6,897 nucleotides of DNA. It comes from an uncultured Methylococcaceae bacterium (GTDB lineage: Bacteria > Pseudomonadota > Gammaproteobacteria > Methylococcales > Methylococcaceae). The notes under the pieces are model-generated. The model saw nothing but the letters and a program-made list of their open reading frames with translations. It was not told where the DNA came from and searched no databases. A program made the translations under genes and the position numbers. The stretch's first letter is position 1, and each line of letters opens with the position of its first letter. This document shows, piece after piece, positions 1 to 6,668 of the stretch. The stretch covers positions 1 through 6,897 of the forward strand of contig CAIVXW010000443.1 of NCBI GenBank assembly GCA_903910005.1, in the 5' to 3' direction.

Positions 1-111
1 AGACACAAATGGGGACACCCGGGGGATTGACACCGGAGACCATTACTGCCACCCATAATATCCGGCATACCAAAAGTTCCCAGATGACGGCAAAACCGAT
101 AACACCATAAT

Positions 112-201
112 ACCTTCGTACTCGGCCTGACCACAGCCCACAAAGCCCTCCTCACACTGCTCGGCGACCGCTATGTTGCTTTATATGCCAATTCCGGGTG
201 A
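112..201 (+). pseudogene. C-terminal remnant of an IS transposase (left copy)
   Basis: Thirty codons ending in TGA at 199-201 encode a peptide beginning TFVLGLTTAHKALL and ending GDRYVALYANSG. It matches the end of the transposase read on the - strand at the right edge of the window (TFVVGLTAAQKALL...GDRYVALYANSG), with four amino-acid differences. Upstream of 112 the same frame is broken by stops at 28-30, 85-87 and 100-102, and no similarity to the right copy remains. The rest of the gene is therefore gone, and this is a decayed fragment. Most nucleotide differences from the right copy fall at third codon positions, which suggests divergence under coding constraint before truncation. The family looks like IS1634/IS4-type DDE transposases, judged from the right copy; the catalytic residues are not in the window. 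Confidence 0.8.
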
Positions 202-218
202 GGGGAGCGGAATGGCGG
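112..218 (+). repeat. Inverted repeat, left arm (IS 3' end)
   Basis: These 107 bp match the reverse complement of 6669-6775 with nine mismatches by hand count (about 92%) and no gaps. The arm covers the last 30 transposase codons and 17 bp after the stop, ending AATGGCGG. Similarity stops abruptly at 218: the left copy continues ATATAAAG, whereas the right copy in the same orientation continues GTCACGTC. The shared inner boundary probably marks the true end of the insertion sequence. The two arms face each other across the whole cas-CRISPR locus. Confidence 0.9.
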
Positions 219-259
219 ATATAAAGAGCTGTCAGCACGTTCAGCGATGGCGACATCCC

Positions 260-289
260 TTGACAAACTTTCGTTATTGAAGCTAAAAG
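260..289 (+). promoter_or_regulatory. Candidate sigma-70-like promoter of the cas operon
   Basis: A perfect -35 hexamer TTGACA lies at 260-265. An 18-bp spacer leads to a weak -10 candidate TAAAAG at 284-289 (four of six consensus bases). Transcription would start near 296, about 27 bp before the csb1 start. The stretch 219-322 is more AT-rich than the genes and is the only upstream region available for a tightly packed four-gene operon. The -10 is poor, so this is a candidate only. Confidence 0.35.
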
Positions 290-322
290 CCGCTTTTTTC
301 ATGCGCTTCAAGGATTTCCCCG

Positions 323-1465
323 ATGAATTATTCAACGTTACAGCAAATGCTGAAGGAAGCCCACGCCCTCAGCTTCCAGGCCCGTTTCATCCCGGTCGAT
401 GCCACCCCGGAAGACGAGTATTTTCGGGTGTCACCGCCTACTTACGCTCCTGAAAAACAGGGAGATCCTCCGCGCTATCTCATCACCGATCACGGTGAAG
501 TCCGGCTGGATTCGCCCCAGTCTTTTGCCAACCGCCTCGAAGCGTGCATCCGCGATAAAAATCTGACACCTTCCTTTGATGTGGTGGCTCGGGACGGTAG
601 CCCCCTGGTCAACAGCCGCGAACTGGCCCATCGCTGTTTCGATGCTTATCTCCGCGATTCCAGCCTCAACAGTCAACCGTTTTTCGAATCTTCCATCGGC
701 TCGTCCCTGCGTCAGGCCCGTCCCCGGACGGCAACAGCGGTCTTCTGCCATAGCCCTGAAAGCCTGCTGTTCGGCGCCTGGGACAGTCACACCGGAGGCG
801 GGGCACTGGCAGCCAAGTGGCGGCGCTGTATTTCGGGCCGTATCTACGGAACCCAAGCCACCCAGCGTCCCGGCAGTGCCCAGAAAAATGATCCCCTGGG
901 ACTCAAACATGTCACCGAGGTTTACCTGGATACCGCCGGGCAACTCACCCTTAATTCCGAAAAAGCCCCAAAAACCCGCGAAAAAAACAAAGGCAGTGAC
1001 AGGAAGAAGGAAGATGCCCTGAGCAATCTCGGCTATGGCAGTGTACCTTGCAGTAACGCCATGGACGGCATGGATGTCAAAGCCATCTGCCTGCAAGGTG
1101 CCATTCACCTGGGCGAGCTGCGCAAGTATTCTTTCCCCACCGCAACCGGTGAGGCTGAGGCACGCGACCTTGCCGCTCGCACAGCCCTTGCAGCCCTCGC
1201 CCTCTGGAGTGTGCAAGCCACCGCAACCGGCAGTCTGGCCTTACGCTCCGGCTGCGAACTCTCCTACACCAAAATGACGTGGATGGCCCGCTGCGGCGGC
1301 AGCCAGACAGATGCTTTTGATCTGGATACTGCAACCGCCTTCAAGCTACTCACCGAAGCCATTGACGCCCTGGGCCAATACGGTCTGGCCTGGAATCCCA
1401 CCCCGATTTCATTGCAGGCCAGCGATCCACTACTCGAACTGATACGCCTCTCCAGCGGAGCATGA
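323..1465 (+). CDS. csb1: Type I-G CRISPR Cas7 subunit Csb1 (GSU0053 family)
   Basis: A 380-residue protein of the Csb1 (GSU0053, TIGR02570-type) family, the type I-G Cas7. In that family multiple copies line the crRNA to form the backbone of the Cascade-like complex and present the guide to DNA. Signatures seen: SPQSFANRLE at 64-73, matching the family's ESAQSMANRLE-like motif; HSPESLLFGAWDS at 143-155; a basic stretch AKWRRCISGRIYG at 164-176; and LRSGCEL at 307-313. A lysine-rich segment at 213-231 (EKAPKTREKNKGSDRKKED) looks like a flexible, positively charged loop. The ATG at 323 is preceded by AAGGA at 310-314, 8 bp upstream, which supports this start. It is the first gene of the operon and its stop overlaps the csb2 start in ATGA (1462-1465), implying translational coupling. 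No frameshift or truncation is seen. Confidence 0.88.
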   Translation: MNYSTLQQMLKEAHALSFQARFIPVDATPEDEYFRVSPPTYAPEKQGDPPRYLITDHGEVRLDSPQSFANRLEACIRDKNLTPSFDVVARDGSPLVNSRELAHRCFDAYLRDSSLNSQPFFESSIGSSLRQARPRTATAVFCHSPESLLFGAWDSHTGGGALAAKWRRCISGRIYGTQATQRPGSAQKNDPLGLKHVTEVYLDTAGQLTLNSEKAPKTREKNKGSDRKKEDALSNLGYGSVPCSNAMDGMDVKAICLQGAIHLGELRKYSFPTATGEAEARDLAARTALAALALWSVQATATGSLALRSGCELSYTKMTWMARCGGSQTDAFDLDTATAFKLLTEAIDALGQYGLAWNPTPISLQASDPLLELIRLSSGA

Positions 1466-2772
1466 ACATGGCGGTCATCGCCTTTGAAGTTGAGTTTCTG
1501 GGGCCGGTGTTGCTGTCTGATCCCACCCACCCCGCTCAGGCAGAATGGCCACCTGCACCGGCCCGGGTTTATGCCGCCCTCATTGCGGCAGTCTGCGAAC
1601 ATGAACTGGGCACCGATGTACTGGACGCCGTGTGCACCCTGGAACAAACCCCGCCTGCCATCACCGCCCCGGATGCCCACTACTATCCGCCCCATGCGGC
1701 GATGGTACCGGTGGCACACAGCCCCTCCTATCCCTTCAAGCGGGCAAATTACAAACCACAAATGACCTGTGAAGTCGTGCCGGTTTCTCCCGCTGTCGTC
1801 TATCACTGGACGGTGCCCGATGATGCGGTTCCGTTCATCACTCAGGCGGTCGAACATCTCACTGCCATCGGACACGGGGAAAGTCTGGTCATCGGTCGGG
1901 TTCTGGGGGACGATGGGATTCCGATGCCTAACTGGATACCGGATGTGGTGGGAGATCATGCGTTGAGGGTGCCCGGTCTGGGGCGCTTTGAGACGCTGGA
2001 GCGGGATTTTCAGCGGGGCCGAACCACGACCGAACTTGATTTGAGCTACCCCTATCGCGTACAGGGCGAAAAGCGGCTGGCGACTGCCTTTCAGCCGGTA
2101 TGGAACGAATGGCTGATACTCCAGCTTGACGCACCGGCAGACATCCGCTGTGCCGCCCTGCTGGCCGAGGCTCTGCGTCTGGCCGTGCTGTCGATTCTGG
2201 GGAATCACGCTCACCCGCAGATTCACGGGCATGGCACGACCTCCCCCCATGTAGCCTGGACGGTTTTGCCGGATGTGGGTCATGACTATGCTCGCGGTAA
2301 GATCATGGGACTGGGTGCCTGGCTGCCGGTGGAACTGGAGGCGGAAGCTGACCAGCAACTCCGCCTGGCCTTCAGCCGCTTGCGGGAGATTCACTACAAA
2401 GGGCTACGCCTGCCTGTCAGCATTCCCCGCCTGAATCGGCTTGCCCTGCGGCGGAGTAGCTGGGCGCGTCCCGCCAGAATATGGGCCACCGCCACGCCGA
2501 TGGTGCTGGATCATCGTATTTCCCACGATGACGAAGCCGCCAGAATTGTGGCCAAAACCCTCCGCCGGGCCGGTTATCCCCTGCCGCAACAGGTACACGT
2601 CCATTCCGTCCCCATGCTCACAGGTGCTGCCCATGCCGGTGAAACCCAACGGCGCCGTAATCCCAATCCCCGCCGTCACGCCATCGTCGAATTTGCAGAA
2701 CCCATCAACGGCCCACTTCTGGCGGGGGCTGAACGCCATTTCGGGCTGGGGCTGTTCAAGCCGATTGGATGA
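1462..2772 (+). CDS. csb2: Type I-G CRISPR Cas5-Cas6 fusion protein Csb2 (GSU0054 family)
   Basis: A 436-residue protein of the Csb2 (GSU0054, TIGR02165-type) family, a Cas5-Cas6 RAMP fusion. The N-terminal half is expected to cap the 5' handle of the crRNA and the C-terminal half to process the repeat hairpin. Evidence: the N-terminal beta strand and helix region with AEWPPAPARVYAALIAAV (27-44), matching the family's EWPPSPWRLxRAL motif; a WATATPMVLDH motif in the second half, typical before the Cas6-like domain; and the C-terminal glycine-rich RAMP loop GPLLAGAERHFGLGLFKP (417-434). His426 in that loop is a possible RNA-contacting residue; I cannot assign the catalytic base from sequence alone. 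The start ATG lies in an ATGA overlap with csb1. A second ATG at 1468 (MAVIAF) is an equally plausible start two codons in. A 129-bp gap follows, unusual in this compact operon. Confidence 0.88.
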   Translation: MNMAVIAFEVEFLGPVLLSDPTHPAQAEWPPAPARVYAALIAAVCEHELGTDVLDAVCTLEQTPPAITAPDAHYYPPHAAMVPVAHSPSYPFKRANYKPQMTCEVVPVSPAVVYHWTVPDDAVPFITQAVEHLTAIGHGESLVIGRVLGDDGIPMPNWIPDVVGDHALRVPGLGRFETLERDFQRGRTTTELDLSYPYRVQGEKRLATAFQPVWNEWLILQLDAPADIRCAALLAEALRLAVLSILGNHAHPQIHGHGTTSPHVAWTVLPDVGHDYARGKIMGLGAWLPVELEAEADQQLRLAFSRLREIHYKGLRLPVSIPRLNRLALRRSSWARPARIWATATPMVLDHRISHDDEAARIVAKTLRRAGYPLPQQVHVHSVPMLTGAAHAGETQRRRNPNPRRHAIVEFAEPINGPLLAGAERHFGLGLFKPIG

Positions 2773-2821
2773 AAGGCCAGCTATAGGATGTGCCGACGCA
2801 AGGAGGCGCATCGGTCAAGCT

Positions 2822-2851
2822 ACCGGCAAGGGGCGACTAGCCGGTCGCCCC
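2822..2851 (+). promoter_or_regulatory. Structured csb2-cas3 intergenic element with alternative hairpins
   Basis: Inside the 129-bp gap between csb2 and cas3, GGGGCGAC (2830-2837) and GTCGCCCC (2844-2851) form a perfect 8-bp stem with a 6-nt loop. A competing stem, ACCGGC (2822-2827) with GCCGGT (2840-2845), shares bases with it, so only one can form at a time. No run of T follows, so it is not a standard intrinsic terminator. Possible roles, all inferred: attenuation or processing of the mRNA before cas3, control of cas3 dose, or a repeat-like site recognised by the Cas6 domain of Csb2, since the arms share the 9-mers GGGGCGACT (+ strand) and TGGGGCGAC (- strand) with the CRISPR repeat. A Shine-Dalgarno-like AAGGAGG lies at 2800-2806 with no ATG, GTG or TTG at a usable distance. 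Confidence 0.45.
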
Positions 2852-2901
2852 ACAATCGCCTCAACCATCAATCTGTTACATCCCCCCAACACGGAGTCCC
2901 C

Positions 2902-5400
2902 ATGACCGCCCGATTGTGGCCTGATAGCCAACTGGATTTGTTTTCACCCGTCCCCGAACTGCCCCAACCACCACCCGAGCCTCCACCGCCGGTAGCACAA
3001 GCCGTTCCCCCGCCAACACCCGGCTTCGACACCTGGTATCAGGCCCTGCGTAGTTATCCGCCTTATCCCTGGCAATCACGTCTGGCCTTGCAAGTGGCTT
3101 CCGGGCAATGGCCGCGTGCCTTGAATTTGCCGACCGGAGCAGGCAAAACCTCGGTGCTCGACATCTGGGTCTGGGCGCATGTGTGTGGTTTGTCCAACAT
3201 TCCCCAGCGGGTTTACTGGTGCGTGGACAGACGTCTGGTGGTGGATTCGGTGGCCTTGCAAGCCGATTTTCTGCAACAGGCTTTACCCAGTCTGCAAACC
3301 ACCACCTTGCGCGGCGGACTGGGGAATCTCGAGGATTTGGGGTTGGTCGATCCTTCCCGGCCCGCCATCATTCCCACCACCATCGACCAACTCGGATCAC
3401 GCCTGTTGTTTCGGGCCTATGGCAGTTCCCACTGGGTCACGCCCCTTCATGCCGGGCTGGCCGGGCAGGATGCGCTCATCGTGCTGGATGAAGCCCATTT
3501 GTCAGAACCCTTTGCCACCACCCTGAAAACCCTGGAACGCCAGCACCGCAACACCCTGGGGCTGCCGTGGCACTGCCTGTTTCTGACCGCTACCCCGCGT
3601 CAGGCCGGCGACTTCAATCTGGATGACGACGATTACGCCCATCCCGGTTTGCAGCACCGCCTGGCGTCTCCCAAACCCACCCGGCTGGTCGAATGCAAAC
3701 TCGAAGAACGGGTTGCGGTGCTGGTCAACGAGGCAACCGCCTTGCGTGAAGCCGGGGCGGCGGTCGTGGCGGTGGTGGTTAATCAGGTGGCTACGGCCCG
3801 CGCTGTTTTTCATGATTTGCAAGAGAAAGGAGACGCCTGCCTGCTCACCGGACGCATCCGCGAAACCGACCGAAGTGCCATTCTGACCGAGTACCTGCCG
3901 CGCTTGCTGGCGGGCAGTCGGGCCAATGGCCGTGAGCCGCTGTTTGTGGTCGCCACCCAAACCATCGAGGTCGGTGCTGACCTGGACTTCGATGCCCTGG
4001 TCAGCGAATGTGCCGCACTGTCGGCATTGCGTCAGCGTTTCGGGCGCCTCAACCGGACTGGCGAATTGGCCACCGCTCCCGGTGTCATCGTCCATTGCAA
4101 GGAGGACAAAGATGATCCCGTTTACGGCTCGGACAGCAAAACCGCCTGGAGATGGCTGCAAGCCCGTTCCGGCAAGGGTAAACGCAGGCAGGCCATCGAC
4201 TTTTCGGCCCAGGCCATGCAGAACGCCGAATGGCCCGAAGAAACCCGCCCCGACTTTCCCCTGTTCGGTGATGCCGATCTGGCCGTACTGGCTCAGACCA
4301 GCCAGGCACGCCGGGTCGATGTATCGCCCTGGCTGCACGGCAACACCCGGCGTTCGGAAGTGGCGGTCGTCTGGCGGGCCGACCTCGGTAAAAATACCGA
4401 CGACTGGCCGGAGATTGTCCGCACTATTCCGCCGCTGACCCGCGAAACTCTGACCCTGCCGCTCTGGGAATTGCAGCGTTGGCTGCAAGAACGCCATCGG
4501 AATGCCTTCATCGGTTTGTGGGATGGCGACGAACTGACACTGGGCACCGGAGCCGACACCGTCCTCCGGCCCGGTATGACGGTTATCCTGCCCGCTGACT
4601 ACGGCGGCTGTGACCGCTGGGGCTGGGCACCGGGCGACACCACGCCTGTCAGCGATCAGGGCGACAGCGAACGACGCCGTCGCCTGCATCCGGCCTTGCA
4701 GGTTGAAGCCGTCGAATGGTTGAGTACCTATTACGAGATGGAAACGCCACTTGATGAACGTGAATGGCTGGCGCAACTGGGGATTAGCCCGAGTGGAAGC
4801 TGGCAGTTCATCGACTATCCCGGCGGGCTGTTGCTACACCTGGGAGCACCGGAGCCAGAGCAGGTAGCCGGTGTCACCGTTCCCCTCGGCATGCACCTGC
4901 GCGGAACCGCCCGCCATGCCCGTGCCCTGTTACCGCCTCATCTGCCTGAATACCTAGCGGATGCCGTGGTGCGAGCGGCCTTGTGGCATGACATCGGCAA
5001 GCGGGATACCCGTTTTCAGCAGATGCTGGGCGCACAAGGGCGACCACCGCTGGCCAAATCCATCACCCGCACCCGCGAGCAAGCCCGTCAGGCCCGACAA
5101 TTATCCGGCCTGCCCACCGGGTGGCGGCATGAAATCGCCAGCACCGCCTGGGTGCGTGACAGCGAACTCATCCGCTACCTCATCGCTACCCATCATGGCC
5201 GGGGACGCTGCTGGTTACCGGCCCAACCCGACCAGGCACTTTGGCAACAGGCCGGCGGATTTGACTGGCCCGACCTCCACGCCCGGCTCAGTGCCACATT
5301 CGACCCCTGGGGTCTGGCTCTACTGGAAACCCTGGTCAGACTGGCCGATTGGGCAGAATCGCGTGAAGAATCAGAAAAACCATGGAGCAACAACCGATGA
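2902..5400 (+). CDS. cas3: Type I-G Cas3 helicase-nuclease, HD domain at C-terminus
   Basis: An 832-residue Cas3, the ATP-dependent helicase and DNase recruited by the Cascade-like complex to unwind and degrade target DNA. Helicase motifs in order: Walker A LPTGAGKT (76-83), DEAH (196-199), TAT (229-231), motif V QTIEVGADLD (353-362) and motif VI QRFGRLNR (378-385). A C-terminal HD domain follows: His672, HD at 696-697 within WHDIGK, His743, HH at 764-765 and Asp816, so all metal ligands appear present. Helicase before HD is the order known for type I-G (I-U) and the reverse of most Cas3 proteins. The N-terminus carries QLDLF (10-14) and a proline-rich tail (about 17-40). The ATG at 2902 is chosen because GGAG (2893-2896) lies 5 bp upstream. 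The frame is open back to an ATG at 2788, but the extra 38 residues are low-complexity Ser/Arg-rich and that ATG lacks a well-spaced Shine-Dalgarno site. The stop overlaps csb3 in ATGA. Confidence 0.93.
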   Translation: MTARLWPDSQLDLFSPVPELPQPPPEPPPPVAQAVPPPTPGFDTWYQALRSYPPYPWQSRLALQVASGQWPRALNLPTGAGKTSVLDIWVWAHVCGLSNIPQRVYWCVDRRLVVDSVALQADFLQQALPSLQTTTLRGGLGNLEDLGLVDPSRPAIIPTTIDQLGSRLLFRAYGSSHWVTPLHAGLAGQDALIVLDEAHLSEPFATTLKTLERQHRNTLGLPWHCLFLTATPRQAGDFNLDDDDYAHPGLQHRLASPKPTRLVECKLEERVAVLVNEATALREAGAAVVAVVVNQVATARAVFHDLQEKGDACLLTGRIRETDRSAILTEYLPRLLAGSRANGREPLFVVATQTIEVGADLDFDALVSECAALSALRQRFGRLNRTGELATAPGVIVHCKEDKDDPVYGSDSKTAWRWLQARSGKGKRRQAIDFSAQAMQNAEWPEETRPDFPLFGDADLAVLAQTSQARRVDVSPWLHGNTRRSEVAVVWRADLGKNTDDWPEIVRTIPPLTRETLTLPLWELQRWLQERHRNAFIGLWDGDELTLGTGADTVLRPGMTVILPADYGGCDRWGWAPGDTTPVSDQGDSERRRRLHPALQVEAVEWLSTYYEMETPLDEREWLAQLGISPSGSWQFIDYPGGLLLHLGAPEPEQVAGVTVPLGMHLRGTARHARALLPPHLPEYLADAVVRAALWHDIGKRDTRFQQMLGAQGRPPLAKSITRTREQARQARQLSGLPTGWRHEIASTAWVRDSELIRYLIATHHGRGRCWLPAQPDQALWQQAGGFDWPDLHARLSATFDPWGLALLETLVRLADWAESREESEKPWSNNR

Positions 5401-6299
5401 TTGAACTAACAGGGCTACGCATCAACAACCCCCAAGCCGTTTTCGCCGCTTTGGGTCTGGTGAGGATTCTCAACGACCGTGGCTGGCCGGTGCGGCTGCA
5501 TTGGCGGGAGACGGATCATCGGGCCATACTGGAAGGCTGCGAGTGGTCGCAATTGGTGGAGGAACTGACGGCTTATCTCAATGGCCGCGAAGGGGCACCT
5601 GAATTGAAGTGGGCCGACAGCATCAAAAAACTTCCCAGGGCGCGTTACCGGGAACTGATGCAACAGTGCGATGCCAGGGAACGGATCTGGCTGGAGGCGT
5701 ATTGGTATGAGAGCTGGCATGGCCCACAAACCAAGAATAAGGACGGACTCGCTAAAAGTCGGCTGGATATGACGTCAGGTTCGATCAAGTTTTTTGCCGC
5801 AGTCAGGGAAATTATCCCCTTGCTGCGGAAAAAGCCGCTGGAACGGGCATTGGAAGAAGCCTTGTTACAGCCCTGGCTCAATACCGATGACTGTAGCAAT
5901 CTGGGCTGGGATCCGGGGGCCATCAAGGACGGTGCCACCATCACCGGCGGTAAACTGGAAAAAATACCCCACCGGGGCGTGATGGCCGCGATATGGCTGG
6001 CATTTGAAACCCTGCCATGGTTTCCGGCACGCTGGCTGGCCGGGTCTCGGCAAGAAATAAGATGGGTACTACCGCATCAACCGGCCACAGCCAACGGGAT
6101 TCGCCTGATGCTGTTGGCGCATCCCGGCTTAAGCGTGCAGGAACTGACAGCGCAAGGCTGGTCACGCTGGATTGCCAGAATTGGCAAAAACGGCAAATAC
6201 AGTTATCTTTTCTCGGCGACGCGAACCTGGAGTGATCGTCAAAACCCGACCGGTTCGCGCAAGACCGCACCCGCATACAAGGCGGTGCGGATGGAATGA
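5397..6299 (+). CDS. csb3: Type I-G Cas8-like subunit Csb3 (GSU0052 family)
   Basis: A 300-residue protein of the Csb3 (GSU0052, TIGR04106-type) family, which occupies the Cas8 slot in one branch of type I-U/I-G loci, where others carry the larger Csx17. The inferred role is PAM recognition and Cas3 recruitment within the effector complex. Features seen: an N-terminal LTGLRINNPQAVFAALGLVRIL (4-25), the NP-xxx-AALGL signature of these subunits; WYESWHG (103-109); LDMTSGSIKFFAAVREI (123-139), a TSG motif typical of Csb3/Csx17 proteins; NLGWDPGA (168-175); and AAIWLAFETLPWFP (197-210). The ATG at 5397 is preferred because it forms an ATGA overlap with cas3 and has GGAG at 5384-5387. An in-frame ATG at 5382 would add five residues (MEQQP) and overlap cas3 by 19 bp. 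It is the last cas gene before the array. Assignment rests on motif memory and locus context, so the family is less certain than for its neighbours. Confidence 0.8.
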   Translation: MIELTGLRINNPQAVFAALGLVRILNDRGWPVRLHWRETDHRAILEGCEWSQLVEELTAYLNGREGAPELKWADSIKKLPRARYRELMQQCDARERIWLEAYWYESWHGPQTKNKDGLAKSRLDMTSGSIKFFAAVREIIPLLRKKPLERALEEALLQPWLNTDDCSNLGWDPGAIKDGATITGGKLEKIPHRGVMAAIWLAFETLPWFPARWLAGSRQEIRWVLPHQPATANGIRLMLLAHPGLSVQELTAQGWSRWIARIGKNGKYSYLFSATRTWSDRQNPTGSRKTAPAYKAVRME

Positions 6300-6381
6300 A
6301 ATACTGAGGTGATGGATGCGCGGCGAGGTTCGCGCTTTGGTCTTTTCAGGTTCAGGGATGACGGGGCCGAAAGGACAGGCT
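6300..6381 (+). promoter_or_regulatory. Short leader-like region between csb3 and the array
   Basis: Eighty-two bases separate the csb3 stop from the first repeat. The stretch has no credible gene and, unusually for a CRISPR leader, is not AT-rich; I see no clear -35/-10 pair or IHF-like site. If the repeat orientation is read correctly (3' end ATTGAAGG on the + strand), this is the leader side, and the array could be transcribed by read-through from the cas operon. The leader assignment is inferred from position and repeat orientation. Confidence 0.4.
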
Positions 6382-6633
6382 ATTACTTCGCCCCATTTCT
6401 GGGGCGACTCATTGAAGGATTGACCAGGCCAAACAGAGTGCCGACCAATACGCATTACTTCGCCCCATTTCTGGGGCGACTCATTGAAGGTACGTGTGCG
6501 TGAATGCGTTTGTGGTGTGGTGGGATTACTTCGCCCCATTTCTGGGGCGACTCATTGAAGGATAGCAAAACGATACCAGGGCACCGTGCTGGCAACATTA
6601 CTTCGCCCCATTTCTGGGGCGACTCATTGAAGG
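6382..6633 (+). CRISPR. CRISPR array: four identical 37-bp repeats, three spacers
   Basis: Repeats lie at 6382-6418, 6454-6490, 6525-6561 and 6597-6633, all identical. Each starts ATTACTT, contains a 7-bp stem TCGCCCC/GGGGCGA around the loop ATTTCT, and ends CTCATTGAAGG. Spacers are 6419-6453 (35 bp), 6491-6524 (34 bp) and 6562-6596 (35 bp), unrelated to each other. The hairpin and the 3' end ATTGAAGG, close to the widespread ATTGAAA(C/G) ending, indicate transcription on the + strand, co-directional with the cas genes; Cas6-type cleavage below the stem would leave an 8-nt tag such as AUUGAAGG. No spacer visibly matches the rest of the window. Because no repeat is degenerate, the old and new ends of the array cannot be told apart by decay. 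Confidence 0.98.
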
Positions 6634-6668
6634 TTAGCAGAACTCCAGGCCCACGGTCTGGACGTGAC
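6634..6668 (+). other. Spacer-sized segment between last repeat and IS end
   Basis: Exactly 35 bp lie between the end of the fourth repeat and the point where similarity to the left IS remnant begins (6669). This equals the length of two of the three spacers. The segment also holds a short inverted repeat, CCAGGCC (6645-6651) and GGTCTGG (6655-6661), pairing over 7 bp with one G-T wobble, without a T run. It could be a fourth spacer whose following repeat was lost when the IS end arrived, or ordinary flanking DNA of coincidental length. Confidence 0.4.

Noticed and set aside
3..110. Open frame of 35 codons ending TAA at 108-110, just before the left IS remnant
   Set aside because: It enters from the window edge, has no recognisable motif and could be open by chance; no similarity to the upstream part of the right-hand transposase is seen. 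I therefore do not call a gene in 1-111.
285..299. AAAAG-CCG-CTTTT hairpin followed by Ts before csb1, terminator-like
   Set aside because: The stem is only 5 bp and mostly A-T, too weak for an intrinsic terminator, and it lies between a candidate promoter and the first cas gene.
431..1216. Long - strand open frame opposite csb1 (261 codons), and similar ones opposite csb2 (1264-2394) and cas3 (3502-4776)
   Set aside because: They are antisense shadows of GC-rich coding sequence, with no family motif, lying over genes whose + strand products carry clear Cas signatures.
2788..2901. N-terminal extension of Cas3 from the ATG at 2788
   Set aside because: The 38 extra residues are Ser/Arg-rich with no Cas3 similarity and that ATG lacks a spaced Shine-Dalgarno site, while the ATG at 2902 has GGAG 5 bp upstream.
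6645..6661. Inverted repeat CCAGGCC/GGTCTGG after the array as a terminator
   Set aside because: No T run follows and one pair is a G-T wobble; it is as likely to be part of a lost-array spacer.
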